64,000 nt of DNA from Aselliscus stoliczkanus (Eukaryota > Chordata > Mammalia > Chiroptera > Hipposideridae). The DNA is taken from assembly GCA_033961575.1 (NCBI GenBank), contig CM066738.1, positions 102,697,478-102,761,477 on the forward strand, written 5' to 3'. Shown here in pieces: positions 22,585-34,704 of this stretch. Made by a program: the position numbers and the translations under genes. The notes beneath the pieces were generated by a model. The model searched no databases, was not told where the DNA came from, and saw nothing but the letters and a program-made list of their open reading frames with translations. Each line of letters opens with the position of its first letter. The first letter of the stretch is position 1.

Positions 22585-22925
22585 TCATTAATTCATCCAC
22601 TTTTTAACAAATAATTACAGTGTGCCTTGTATGTATGGGTCAGACACTGATGTAAGAGTCAGAGATGAACGAAACGCCCCTGCCCTTGAGAAGCTAACAT
22701 GCAAGAGGGGGAAACACTAAATAAGTAAATGTATAATGTACCGGCAGGTGGTAACAAGTGCCATGAACCAATAAAGCAGGGTGAGAAGACAGAGTGAGGG
22801 CGCTGCCATTTTGGGGGGCAGTGACTGAAGGTTTTTCCAAAAAGACACTATTTGAGCAGAGATGTGCAAGAAGTGAGGGAGCCATGTGGCTTGCCCAGGA
22901 GAAGAATTTTCTAGGCAGGGGAAGG
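22585..22925 (+). mobile_element. L2 LINE 3' fragment
   Basis: The L2 3' order is recognisable: TAATTCATCCACTTTTTAAC, GTCAGACACTGATGTAAGAG, CGCCCCTGCCCTTGAGAAGC, ACACTAAATAAGTAAATGTA, GTGGTAACAAGTGCCATGAA, ACTATTTGAGCAGAGATGTG and GGAGAAGAATTTTCTAGGCA. It is non-coding and ancient, immediately left of the ORF1-only L1. Confidence 0.7.
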
Positions 22926-24007
22926 AGTCCAGCATGGAAATGGACTTAGGAAGTTGAAGAATCAAGAGACAAAGATGAGGAGTCCTGAGTAAAATGGTGC
23001 AATAGACAGACGCTGTGCTAACTGCCTCCCAGGATCACACCAAAATTACAAACAAATTATACAGCATTCAACCCTGGCGGTCCCCGGAACACTGGAGGAA
23101 CAGAACCACTAAACGAAGAACTTAAAGAGGAAGCCGCATCGGGTCTGGTAGGACGGGCGGAGACGAGAGAGGGCGAGCCCCGTGAGGGAAGCCCCAGCTG
23201 TGGAGAGGCTTCTCCGGTTGGGGGAGACCCTCCGGCCGCACACCAAGCTCACCAGCCCAGAGCTCCTTTGTCGGGAAGAGAAGTTCTAAGACAGCCGGCA
23301 GTAAATTAGTGAGGACTCCCTTTGCTCAGCTCGGTGAGGCTAAGAGCGGCTGGAGAATCAGTGGGGCCGGCGCCCGGGCTTGCTCGCCGGTGAGCACTTA
23401 CCTGGTTCCTGGTGGGGGGAGTGGCTGTGTGAGCCGGGAGCCTGCGGGGACAGACTGAGCTGAGCACCTTTGGTGCAAAGGCTGGAGGTTTTTGATCTGT
23501 TGTTCCTGTGGTGCGGAGCCTGCACGCGAGTGGTGTAGGGAGGGCGCCATTTTGTCGGGCTTGGGCCCTCCCACGAAGGATCAGGTCCTGGACCTCATTG
23601 GTCTGGTGGAATTGGCGCAGAAGTACGTGTGTGCGTGTGCGTGTGCGTACGCCTGCGGCCTTGGATCCCCACCTTCTGCCCGGCTTATACTGCGTTGCCA
23701 GGGAAACGCAGGGCGGGTGCCCTCCGGCTCTGACAGGCTGCTCACTGAGACCCGGGAGTGCGCGAGCCGCCTCGGGTCCCCGCTGTCCGCACTCCGCTTG
23801 CAGAGTTGCCAGACTGGTGATTGGATTTTGGGCTGCTTGGCTTGATCTGCGAGTGGCTGATTGGGACAGCCTGAGACTGGGAGTTTTCCTGGGAGTGTTG
23901 GGCCGTGAGCTGTGTGCCTGCGTCATCCAGCCAGGGCTCTCCTGGTGATCTATCTAATACATCAAAGCAATCCCAGAGCGACAGCCAGAACGGGGAAACA
24001 AAGAAAC

Positions 24008-24858
24008 ATGTCACAAGTAAAAGATCAGAAGAAACCTCCAGAAATGGAACCAATGAAACAGAGGGATCCAACCTTTCAGAGACAGAGTTTAGAACACTGA
24101 TGATAAGAACGTTTAAGGAACTTAGCGAGGACATAAAGAAGGATAGGGAAACCATAAAAGACAACCTGTTAGAACTAAAGAATACAATAACTGAAATGAA
24201 GAACACACTCGAAGGAATCACCAGTAGAGTAGATGAAGCAGAGGAGCGGATCAGCGATTTGGAAGATAAAATAGCAGAACTCACCCAGTTGGCACAGCAA
24301 AAAGACCAAAGAATAAAAAACAATGAAAATAGTTTAAGAGCCCTATGGGACAAGGTGAAGCACAACCACCTTCGAATCATAGGGATACCAGAAGGAGAAG
24401 AGAAGAAGCAAGGGGTCGAAAATCTATTTGAAAAAATAATGACTGAAAACTTCCCTACCCTGGTGAAGGAAATCAACATACATGCCCAGGAAGTGCAGAG
24501 GGTTCCAAACAAGCTGAACCCAAACAGGTCCACACCAAGACACATCATAGTTAAAATGGCAAAGGTTAAAGACAGAGACAGAATCCTAGAGGCTGCAAGA
24601 GAAAGATAGCAGGTTACATACAAAGGAACTCCTGTTAGACTAACAGCTGATTTGTCTACAGAAACTCTGCAGGCCAGAAGGGAGTGGCAGGAGATACTCA
24701 AAGTGACACAAAATAAAGGCCTACAACCAAGATTGCTCTACCCAGCACGGCTATCACTTAAAATTGGAGAAATAAAGAGCTTCTCAGAAAAGAATAAGCT
24801 TAAGGAATTCATTACCATCAAGCCAGCATTGCAAGAAATGTTAAAAGGGCTTTTTTAA
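24008..24858 (+). pseudogene. L1 ORF1p, broken by a frameshift and a stop
   Basis: ORF1p is the RNA-binding chaperone of L1 particles. A plausible start is the ATG at 24008 (MSQVKDQ), in a different frame from the main body, so a one-base shift must lie between about 24010 and 24060. The main frame has no ATG until 24100; an upstream GTG at 23905 is an unlikely start in a mammal. The main frame shows a coiled coil (heptads around SRVDEAEERISDLEDKIAEL), an RRM-like part (HNHLRIIGIPEGEE to NIHAQEVQRVPNKLNPN) and RHIIVKMAKVKDRDRILEAA. A TAG at 24607-24609 then interrupts it. The C-terminal domain continues in the same frame (QVTYKGTPVRLTADLSTETL, then LKEFITIKPALQEMLKG) to a stop at 24856-24858. 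The copy cannot make intact ORF1p. Confidence 0.88.
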
Positions 24859-24933
24859 ACAAAAGAAAGGGGTAAACAAGCTAACCCAGAGAGACAATTT
24901 AAGAAGATTGAAGTCATATCAAGCAGATATAAA

Positions 24934-25345
24934 GGAAAAACTGATGGTTGCTGGCTGGGAGGGAGTGGGGAAGAGGGAGAGGGGGAAGGTTTTGGACAGT
25001 GTATGTGGGACTACAATGTTGCCGCAGGGATATGGGGGCAGTTCTGGGAATGTAATTGATAATGTGAAGAGACTATTATGTTGCGAGAAATAAGTCAGTC
25101 GGAGAAGGACAGGTACCATGTGATCTCACTTGTGTGTGGAGTCTGAAGAGCTGAGTGAACGATCAAAGTAAACAGACTCATAGATGTAGAGGAAAAACTG
25201 AGGGTTGCTAGTTGGGAGGGGGGTGGGGATGGGGGGAAAAGGGAAGAGATTAGACAGCATAAATAGACAACTACAATATTGCCACAGGGATATGAAACAC
25301 AGTTCGGGGAATATAATAATGTTGTAAAAGTTTTGTGGTGTGTCA
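24934..25345 (+). repeat. Internal duplication within the L1 3' UTR
   Basis: A block starting GGAAAAACTGAKGGTTGCT occurs at 24934 and again at 25191, a 257-bp offset. Each copy has a G-rich run followed by ACTACAATRTTGCCRCAGGG and ATATG. The two copies differ at several bases, so the duplication is not recent. Confidence 0.75.
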
Positions 25346-25667
25346 GATAGTCACATGTCTTGTTAGGGAGACCACTTCATGGATGGAGTAGAGGCTTGAT
25401 CACTGCACTGTACACCTGAAGCTGATGTTGTATAGTATTGCATGCCAACTGCAACTGAATATGTGGATGGTCACAGGATGTGCAGTATACTGTGAAGGGG
25501 AGTCAAGGGAGTTGTGATGGATATGTATGATATGGGGGGGGGAGTGGGGTGGCGAACTGGGGGAGGGGTTTTCGCTTTGGGGGGGTAAAGAGTATAACTA
25601 TTGAATTGTGTTGTACACCTGAAACTAATAAAAAAATATATTTAAAAAAAAAAGAGACAAAGATGAG

Positions 25668-27314
25668 TGTATGTCCTCATGGAGTTTAGAAAAACATATG
25701 TGAGGAACAATGTCAGTGTTTCTTCTAGAAAACACACCTAGCAGTGATGAAACTCCACACAGACAATCATGGATCTTTAAAGCAGAAACAGAATGTTACT
25801 CAGAGACAAGGTAAGAGTCTGCTCATGTGGAATGATGTCAGTGGAACTTATGCTTTGCCCTCTGACCAAGAAATACGTCCCTCTATATTCCTGATCCCCA
25901 GGTTTCCTTCTATAGGAAGCAGCACTTTGTTTGGGATCCACAGTTTGAGGTGAGCTTCAAATTTTTAAATGCCTTGGGAAGATAATATTTAATATCTATA
26001 TTTGAGTTCTTACCAAGATGAAAGTAACCATTATCTGGCACTGCTGTGAGCTGTAGAGGCTTTCTGAATTCAGGGGAAGATGGGACATGGAAAAAAATTA
26101 AGCACATACAACAGCAACACTGGAATCCCTCAAATCAAGCATCAGCTGCTGTGCTATTTTCTCTCAGACAATCGTTGAACAGAAATACTTTCTCCCTCGA
26201 GAGAAAAAAAGGTATTTCTGTTTAGCTCCCTTGCTTGTTAGAAATACCCCCTTAGAGACATACAGCCTCCCTTTGGAGCCTAATTATACATTCTCTCCAT
26301 TGTGTTCTCATCTGAATTTATTAATAACTACCTGGGAAATACCCAGGAAGAGAGTGCCATCTGCAGACAGGCACGCTAGGTAATGACACATTGTAAATTA
26401 ATAAACGTATTCTGTTTTATATAATTTCAACTCTGATGAATTTTGCAAGTGTGATAGAGCCAAAGACCCAGATCTGTGACCATCTTACTTAGACATCACT
26501 ATTCTAAACTTTTCCAGATTTGCTAGCTAAGGGAATTTATTCCCTGGTTCTAAACAAGGAGAGGAAGAATCCATGCATTCCCCAAAAGATGTGGGTAAGC
26601 AGATGCTGTGTGCTAGGTACAGGATTTCTAAGGACAAATAGGACCTGCTTCTTTTCAGATGGGGCCACCCCCATGACCAGCAGTGAAGCAGAGGAGGACC
26701 AAGACCCCAAGGTGAGTTAAGGCTCACATTCAAAATCCTCAGTTACATTGATGTTATTGTCAAAGAAACTACTCCTTGGTGTCACTGGCAGAGCTTGGAT
26801 TCTAGAGCTCTGGAGCTGACCTCTATGTTCTAACCAAGTCCCTGGAGTGGCCCTTTAGTGATGTAAATGTCAATCTGGTACCCAGCTCTTCATTTAGGGT
26901 GAGGGTAGGAGGTTTGCACAAGGAGCACAGGGCCTCGGAAAAGGGAGACTTGTACTCCTTGTTAAGATTCAAACTGGTGTATTGCATTTCCCCAGCTGAG
27001 GCCAGGTGCCAGCAGGGAAAAGGCAGTTCAGGATGAGAAGCTCAGCAAAAAGAAGAGAAGAAGAGAGTTCTAGATATGTGGCCTGGATCCAAACACCCAG
27101 GCCTAAATGTTCAAATGTCTGTTGGTGCCAAGAGCCATGTTGCACCAGCTGATGTAGCCACATAGTAATGAATTACTAACCAATGAGTGAGTGGTGGGGA
27201 TGGGGGCGAGGGAGAGAGGGAAAGAGAGAGAGAATGCTATTGGCCTGAAAGAACTCATACTAAGGTCCTTAGACCTCAGGTTTCCTACAAAGCATAACAT
27301 GACGATGCTCCCAT
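25668..27314. other. Intergenic, mostly unrecognised
   Basis: A weak antisense MIR-like phrase (GGCAGAGCTTGGATTCTAGA) is seen near 26788. An AG-rich simple stretch lies at 27200-27235. No gene is supported. Confidence 0.4.
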
Positions 27315-27328
27315 AAAAAAAATATCCA

Positions 27329-27445
27329 GGGCCGGCCGAGTGGCGCGGTGGTTAAGCGCTGGCCTGGGAAGCCAGCAGCCCCGGTTCGGGTCCCACATAT
27401 GAGGGCCAGTGACACTGCCCTCAAAAAAAAAAAAAAAAAAAAAAA
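27329..27445 (+). mobile_element. Short tRNA-derived SINE, head-only form
   Basis: It has the same head as the 2348-2460 copy (GGCCGGCCGAGTGGCGCGG) and B box GGTTCGGGTCCC, and ends GCCAGTGACACTGCCCTC plus poly-A. A related target repeat is seen: CCATAAAAAAAATATCCA at 27311-27328 and CCATGTACAAAAAAATATCC from 27446, the latter with a small internal difference. Confidence 0.88.
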
Positions 27446-27466
27446 CCATGTACAAAAAAATATCCA

Positions 27467-29324
27467 AAGTTACCATGGCAAGAATGGCAGTCATGTGTAA
27501 AAAGGAAACGCCTGAGAACCATATGTTAGCATCTCAGCATCATTCATCTGCTCCATTCCCCATGCAAATGTATGCCACTGCCCATACCAGGGTTCACCCT
27601 CCAATGCTCCTGGCACAACAGACAGCTGCAAGCCACAGAAGCCAGCTCGGCTAACCTAAGCACAAGGAGAGTTATCAGAAGGATGCCAGGTAGCACGCAG
27701 GCTCAAAGGGATGGCTGAACAACTGGGTTTGGACCACGGTCAGGAACCCAGGAAGGCTGGGCATCAGGAAGAATGACTCTAGGACAAGGCTGCTGGCACG
27801 CTCTCTACTGGATACTCAAGGCCAAGGGTACATGGATTCCGAACACCAGAGGACATTGTTTATCCACGGACCCGGCATCTTGGCATCACTCCCTGGAGAT
27901 TCAGCCCTAGACTTAGAGGGTAACCCTGGCAGAGCTGAGTCCTTCCCTCAGGCTGGTTGTCGAGGGACAAGAAGGGAGCCCGCCCAGCCTAAGGATCTGT
28001 GGCAGGACTAGAACCCTGCCTCTCACCCACTGTGTCCCCCCATCGCCCATTCCACAATATGCAGCATGGGGAGGAGGCTCTGGGACTAGGAAGTGGGTGT
28101 AGTTTGGGGCAATCAGAAAATGGCACTTGAATGACAGTTGACATTGGAAGTCCGACAAAGGCAACAAAGAGGAACAAGAGAAATAGACTCAACAGACAGC
28201 TAGTCTCAAAGTTCACACAATTCACACAGTCTTTAAATGTGTGAAGATGCTGCGATAAAGAGAATGATTCCAACTTTGAGAGTAACACTGAAGAATAACA
28301 CCTCCTTGGTTACCTGCAAGAGATACCTCTGCGGAAAAAAACAAAAATGGCAATTCTACAGTGTTGTTGAGAGCCGTTGAGAAATAGGTTAGCCAAAGCA
28401 TACCTCAAAGGCACCTGAGAATTATGTCAAAAAAATTTAATGTTAATTATGTGTTTAGTACAGCCAGCATATTAGAAATGAGTCAAGTTTATGATATAGT
28501 AAGTTATATTTTTAACGTAGTTACATTCTGTAATATATTAGTGCTTATATTAAAATCAACATACACAATACATTTATGTCTATTTTATGACCTCAAATAT
28601 AGTTTTACTATTCATATGATTATAAAGGCTTATGGACATTGTGGGTTTTACATAAATTGTATATTCTTCCACAGCTCCTTAATTCCTTTGAAACAAGAAT
28701 GTAACCTTCACATCATTTAAGGTTGACCCTGCCTCCTGCAATAGTCTGCTTTATAGCAGTTTCCAGGTACACAGTCAGAGCAAACACTGAGGCCTGACCA
28801 TTTGCTGTGCTTTTGTATAAAATTTGTTTTTATTATCGTAATAAAATTTTTAGTGTTTTTTTTGGCTGGGTTTTCCTTAAACCTATAACTTTACAAAATT
28901 ATATACATCTTTGGATGTTTTCCAAAGTATACATTTTCCAAAATAACATGTTCTATTAATGTGTTGGGGCTCTGATGGGCATTTCTACCAACCAACATAT
29001 CACGAGTATGTGGACAAAGAGAGGGCAAGTGGAGAACATCCTCAATGCTATACTACTCAACTGGGTTAATAGCTTCTACCAAAGCCTCCGGAAATGGAGG
29101 CTTGCATAATTGGTACTTTCCCAGCATTGCTTGCTCCTCATGCCTACATCCTGACAGTGCCCTATGAACTTGACACTCTGCTCAGCCCGTGTTGTGCCTT
29201 TGGCATGAGATGAGGATACATTTGAGTTGAGGGTGGAAATTATTCTGAAATACATATCAAACTCATCGAAGGAAAACATGATTTGCATTTTCATGAGGGC
29301 AGCAATCTGAAACTCTAGGTCCTG
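27467..29324. other. Intergenic, nothing recognised
   Basis: No named repeat or gene. The interval is GC-richer up to about 28100 and strongly AT-rich at 28420-28960. Small open frames show no motif. Confidence 0.4.
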
Positions 29325-29702
29325 GTGTTGGGGGCTAGATCACATACCCCCAACATTCATACATTGAAGATCTAACCCCCAGTACCTCAGAAGGTGACTA
29401 CGTTTGGAGATAGTCTTGCAAGTGACAATTAAGTAAAAATAAGGTCATTTGGATGGGCCCTAATCCAATGTGACTGGTGCCTTATAGGGAGATTTGGACA
29501 TAGACACATGGAGGGAAGATCATGTGAGGACAAGGGGAGAAGACGGCCATCCACAAACCAAGGAGACAGACTTCAGAAGAAACCAACTCTCAGACACCTT
29601 GATCTCAGACTTTTAGCCTTTAGAAGTATAAGGAAACACATTTCTATTGTTTAAGCCACCCAGTCTGTACTTTGTTATGGCAGCCCTAGCAGACTGATAT
29701 AC
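29325..29702 (+). mobile_element. MLT1 solo LTR, nearly full length
   Basis: Landmarks in order are GGGGGCTAGATCACATACCC, GATCTAACCCCCAGTACCTC, TTTGGATGGGCCCTAATCCA, GGTGCCTTATAGGGAGATTT, CATGTGAGGACAAGGGGAGA, GACACCTTGATCTCAGACTT and CACCCAGTCTGTACTTTGTT, then TATGGCAGCCCTAGCAGACT. It is one of the better-preserved MLT1 copies here. Confidence 0.9.
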
Positions 29703-30924
29703 CTGGGTGAACTTGAATAAACTGATACTCATCATTAGCACCAGGTACAGGGTCAGGTCCTAAGCCCTCAGCAAGATCTCGCAGGCCTTTCCAGGCTGAG
29801 CGGGCCCACCAGCGCTCACACCACTCTTCCCCACGCACCCACACTTGAGCTTGACCAAGCCCTTTATCTTCCCCGACACCAAAAGTCGACTGGCCCCTTG
29901 GAGCCCACACTTCCCAATTCTTCCACATATATTGATTCAGAGGCTCAGAATCATTCTATTTTATGGACCCATCATTCTCTAGATCTTGAAGTTCTTCAAA
30001 GAAAGTAGAGCAGGGAAAGAGAGTGGGTGAAGAAGACACCCATATCAGTGTGGAAGTGACACACATCACTTCCATTCATATTCCATTGGCAAGAACTAGT
30101 CCTGTGGTCCGACTTGGATACAAGGTGGGCAGCCACCTCTCAGTGACCGCACTATGGAGGGGAATGTGAATCTACTGGGTTGCTGGCTGTCCTGCTACCC
30201 TTTATGCCCTCTCTTTATTCCTTCTTGACCAGACTGTCACCAGCAGCTTAGCCTGCCCTATTCCACCACCTTCCCACTCCACCTACGAAGCCTGCCCAGT
30301 CCAGTAGGCATGGCCCATTCTGACATTAGCCTTTCTAGGATCTTTGAGTGTTCAGGATTCACCCCTCTGCCACCATATTTGGGGGTCTTATCAATGCCTT
30401 CCCTTCTTCTTCCTTCCCTTGTTGCAAATTCACCTTATGAATTCTACTTCTGAATTCTGAAAACCCCAGAAATTTGTCACAGGGAGTCCCTAAAAAGCCT
30501 CATGGTGTGGCCAGCCCTGGGAGTGATGGGGAGGAGGAGCAGAACAGGTTACATGGTCTACATCTGTCATTATGTTGGGGGGAGGCTTCCCTCAAGAGGA
30601 GCACACAGCTTGATGCATCCCACACACCCTGAATTCATGTCCACTCTCTGTAGGGTTGGTGGTGAAACCACCAAAGAGAGACCCACACGCTAGTGCTTTG
30701 ATGAATTCTTCCTCCAATGGGGAAGGTGGACTTTTAAGCACAATTATAAGGCAGTGTAAAACATACCAACATGTAGGTTTAGAAAGGTCTGCAAAGACAT
30801 AGGTGAAATAGGATCTAACTTTGTCCAGAGTGGTTCAAGGCTTCTTCTCGGAGGTAACATTCAAGCTGACGATGAACAGATGAGAGGGCAAGGATGTGCA
30901 TTTCAGATCAAAGGTAACCTATCT
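29703..30924. other. Intergenic, nothing recognised
   Basis: No repeat or gene is recognised. The interval is of moderate GC without CpG clustering. Confidence 0.4.
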
Positions 30925-31416
30925 GTCAAGATATTGTTGTGTGAAGCCAAAAACTGCAAAGAGCCCAAGTGTCCACCAACAAATGAATGGACAAACAAAA
31001 TGTGGTACATGCACAGGATGGAACATAGTTCGGCCTAAAAAGAGGACGGATATTCTGACCCCTGCTACAAGACTAATGAACCTTGAAAAGGTTATACTAA
31101 GTGAAATGTGCCTGACACAAGAGCACAAATATTGTGTAATTTCACTTCTATGAAATCTCTTGAATAGGCAAATTCATAGAGACAGAAAGTAGATTTGAGG
31201 TTATCAAGAGCTAGAGGCAGAGACAATGGGAGTGATGGTTTAATGAGCACAGCATTTCTGTTGGGGAAGATGAAAACGTTTTGAAAATAGCTAATATTCC
31301 TAGTTGTACAACAGACACTGTGAAAGCAATTAGCGTTATTCAGTCATACACTTTAAAATGTCTAAAATGGCAAGTTTTATGTTATTTCTATATTTTACCA
31401 CAATTTTAAAAAAGAT
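30925..31416 (+). mobile_element. L1 3' fragment
   Basis: Sense L1 3' landmarks are AGTGTCCACCAACAAATGAA, TGGACAAACAAAATGTGGTA, AATGAACCTTGAAAAGGTTA, TACTAAGTGAAATGTGCCTG and AAATTCATAGAGACAGAAAG, ending ATTTTACCACAATTTTAAAA. The frame is broken and the 5' end truncated. Confidence 0.85.
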
Positions 31417-32789
31417 ACGGTTGTGTGAAAGGATGCAGGGAAAGGGAAGGGGTTTCTTGATGACCTCTACTTTTAAACATCGAAAAATCTAACCAAAGAT
31501 CAATTCGATTCTTGGCTGTGGATTGCAGCTTCCTTTTTTTACATTAAAAGGGGAAGAATTGAACAAGTAGATCAGAAAGGAAGCCAGTCTCAGAAATTCA
31601 ACAGCCGGGAGGGTCTGCAGGCTGCTGAGATACTGCTTTCTTTTTAGTGGATTAGCCATTGGGAAAAGAAAAGCCCTGTGTGCTACAACTGTGACTCTCT
31701 TTTAACTGTTCTTTTTATTAGACAATAGTCCATTACATTAGGTTTTATTAAAGCTGATTTGATTGATGGACTAAGGTGGCAGAGTCAGTCTCTCCAAAGA
31801 CAACATAGGTTTGCGACATTGATCCAAAAAACCCTCACATTTTGGCAACCACGTGGCAAAATCATTTATAGCCTTGGTAAAATCAGGTGATAGTATTGAT
31901 CTACAGAATCATCATTTCAGTTGTTCCTGTGTAGCATTCAGCCATTCATCAGCTGACATATCACAAATGGAAAATATACACACACATCACATGGCTGAAC
32001 TTGAAAAGCCAAACCTGTTTTTGTCGCAGTGTGGAAACTAGAAATGGGATTTCATTCTGCTGCAGTTATCACATGAAAATAAAAAAATGCAAAGACATCT
32101 CTCCTTTTAAAAATAATAAATGGTATAAATCATCTCGACGGCTGACCATTGCACTGTTAACATTCCAGTGATTTTGCACTAATAAGAAGCTGAATTAGAT
32201 TAATAACTGTGCATTCTCCCAAACGTTTCAAGGAAATTTAGCTCTTCATATGTCGAAGCAAAATGCTTTGGGAACATTAACTACCTGATTCTTATCACCA
32301 AAAAACATTTTCTTTACACCTATTTGCACATGGGGCTTTGCTAAGCACTTTCTAAGCCAGTCAAGCTGATGGATTATATGATCTAAAAATGCAGTTTTCC
32401 TATTCACAAGACAACCTGGAACTTGTTTAGTTAAGTGCCAAGAGGCACTAACTTTTGTTTTTAAGTTGGATTTTTTTCTCTTTATAAAAATGTTGGGAGG
32501 TCTTATTTCATACATAGGATGTATCTCACCATATCTTGTGTAAGTTGAACTTGCATAATTCAAGAATGATTATCTCAAGGGAATAAATATAAAATAAGAC
32601 ATGAATTCTCAGAATACATTTACAAGTTGTAATATATTTTTGCTTTTAAAGCCACTTTTCCTGTTTCCTGTGTTCCACATATTAACTATTCCGTGTTTCA
32701 CCATGGCTGTTTGCCCTTTTTCTTGGCATTTTATCACATATAACTTCCTTTCAAAAGCTATTGGTTGGGAGTATATTTTTAAGCATGAC
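31417..32789. other. Intergenic, nothing recognised
   Basis: AT-rich sequence without a nameable repeat. Open frames, including the 105-codon minus frame at 32246-32563, have no motif. Low repeat content over about 1.3 kb could reflect conserved non-coding DNA, but sequence alone does not show it. Confidence 0.35.
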
Positions 32790-33305
32790 CATATGCACTG
32801 CGGAGGGTTACATTCTAAGACCCCCAGTGGATCTCTGAAACTGAAGGTAATACCAAACCCTATATATACTATTTTTTTTCCTATACATACATACATACCT
32901 TTTCACTTAAAGGAAGTACTCTATGGTTCCTCTTTGGCATATTCGAATTGCCAGCATCACTATTCTTGCATGTTGGGATCATTATGAAGTAAAATAAGAG
33001 TTACTTGAATACAAGCATTGTGGTCCCCCAATAGGCAATCTGATAACCCAGATGGCTACTAAGGGACTAACAGTCAGAAAGAAGTGTCTATAGTATGACT
33101 AGGCTGGACAAAGGGATGGTTCACATCCCAGGCAGGACAGATCAGGACAGTGTGAGATTTCATCACGTTACTCAGAACAGCGCACAATTTAAAACATATG
33201 AGTTGCTTATTTCTGGACTTTTCCATTTCATGTTTTCAGAACATGGCTAACTGTGGGTAACTGAAACTTCAGAAAAGCGAGACCACTGATAAGAGAGTGC
33301 TATAA
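32790..33305. mobile_element. Tigger-like DNA transposon remnant
   Basis: The left end has TTCTAAGACCCCCAGTGGAT and CTCTGAAACTGAAGGTAATA, then CCAAACCCTATATATACTAT. The right end has CTGTGGGTAACTGAAACTTC and AGAAAAGCGAGACCACTGAT. These are degenerate inverted counterparts, as in Tigger-type non-autonomous elements. No transposase frame is present. Confidence 0.55.
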
Positions 33306-34344
33306 TGTACTTGAATAACATTGTTATTGGGTTGTAAAAATATTTTACATAATAATAACAGTGAATGCTGAAATAGTGTAATAGTAAAAAAAAAAAAATC
33401 ACTTGCAGGACTTCCATGCGTGTAAACCATATGGTTTAGAGGATTGTGGAAAGCCAGGTTGGTATTTCTATTTACCAGCTTAAGTGCCAAGTCATGTTAT
33501 AAAAGTATAAACAAGGTTTGCAATATTCATTGTGCTTATCATTTTGAAATTGCGTGATTCTTGACAATTTTTTTCTAATTTGTCAGGACCTGACATTTTA
33601 ATCTTTGAATTAAGATTTTCTTGGGATTTTGATGTTGGTATTTTCACATTTACATACTCCATAAGGTTTCCCCATGGGGCAGGAGCGAAAACTGGGAATG
33701 GAGTGTTGCTTTAAAGCCCAGGGTAGACAATGGACAGACAGGTGCAGGAGACAGTAGAGACCCACTGTCATCTAGGAAAGGATTTCAGCTCATATCATGT
33801 CTACAAGGCAGGAATCACATGGCTCATATTCTCCAGAAGACAAAGATTACTCAAAATCCATCTTTACCCTCAGCACCTTCTCGTCCCACACCTGTGAGAA
33901 GTTATATGGATTTAAGGTGGAGAAATTAGTCTGTGCTTTAGTCCTAACTCAGTCACAGCTGCCCAATTGAGGGGGGTTAAGTTCCTTCCTCTGAGCTGAA
34001 GCTTTATGAGAGATGCTGCTAACCTCTCCTTGAGTGGTTATAAGTAGCAAATGAACTAATGGCTGACATTCTCAACAAAGGGAAGCATGCCAATCTAGGT
34101 ACAAGGGGACTTGTGTGGTTTGAAAAAACACATTCTTTCTTAAATGGAAGAGTAAAAATGGAGGTACCACTAGAACTGGAAATTTACTAGCTTATTTTAA
34201 AATAAATTTATAGAAAATGTGAAAAATTCCAAAGAACACGAAGAAAAAGGCAAAAACTTCATTATTCCATTACTAAGAAATTAGCTTTCTAAAATTATAG
34301 TGTAGTTTTTCCCCTTCTTTTTTATCTGTGCATTATGTTGTGTA
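33306..34344. other. Intergenic, nothing recognised
   Basis: An A run occurs at 33387-33398. No repeat family or gene is identified. Confidence 0.4.
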
Positions 34345-34700
34345 TTCACAGCATATGTATCTAATAAAGAACTTGTATCTAGAATATATAAGGAACTCTT
34401 ATAACTCAAAGATATGAAGACATTGCACAATTTTGAAAAGGGCAAACAATTTGAATTGACACTCACAAAAGAAAATAAATGACTACTGAGCACATGAAAA
34501 GATTTTCAATATTATTAGTCATCAGGAAAATGAAATTAAACTACAATGAGATACCCATACATACCTATTAGAATGGCTAAAATTAAAAAGATTGACAATG
34601 CCAAGTGTTTTAGATCACCAGTCAAAACTCACTGAATTATACCCTTTAAATGCATGCAATGTATACTCAAATTGAACCTAAATTAATTTTTTTTAAAAAA
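34345..34700 (+). mobile_element. L1 ORF2-end fragment
   Basis: Sense L1 landmarks are TCTAATAAAGAACTTGTATC, TAAGGAACTCTTATAACTCA, ATCAGGAAAATGAAATTAAA, CTACAATGAGATACCCATAC and TTAGAATGGCTAAAATTAAA. After about 34610 the sequence jumps to 3'-end-like TCACTGAATTATACCCTTTA, so there is an internal deletion. Confidence 0.8.
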
Positions 34701-34704
34701 CCTC

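Larger units (their letters stand above)
22980..25651 (+). mobile_element. Complete L1-derived insertion with ORF1 but no ORF2 (HAL1-like)
   Basis: A perfect 16-bp target duplication AAGAGACAAAGATGAG at 22964-22979 and 25652-25667 bounds the element, so both ends are original. Inside are a roughly 1-kb CpG-rich 5' UTR, a decayed ORF1 (24008-24858) and a short linker. A 3' UTR with G-rich runs follows, ending GTTGTACACCTGAAACTAAT and a poly-A tail. The 4-kb ORF2 (endonuclease and reverse transcriptase) is entirely absent: ORF1 is followed within about 75 bases by 3' UTR-type sequence. This layout is that of half-L1 (HAL1) elements, which are mobilised in trans by L1. A full L1 that lost ORF2 after insertion is the alternative. 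The small ORF2-end-like phrase near 25090-25135 could fit either. Confidence 0.85.

Noticed and set aside
23905..23907. GTG as the start of L1 ORF1
   Set aside because: GTG starts are not expected for mammalian L1 ORF1p. The ATG at 24008 in another frame with a frameshift is a better explanation.
23742..24701. A 319-codon minus-strand open frame, the longest in the window
   Set aside because: It is the complement of the L1 ORF1 coiled coil and RRM. The + strand has the recognisable protein, and the minus product is Ser/Leu/Phe-rich with no motif.
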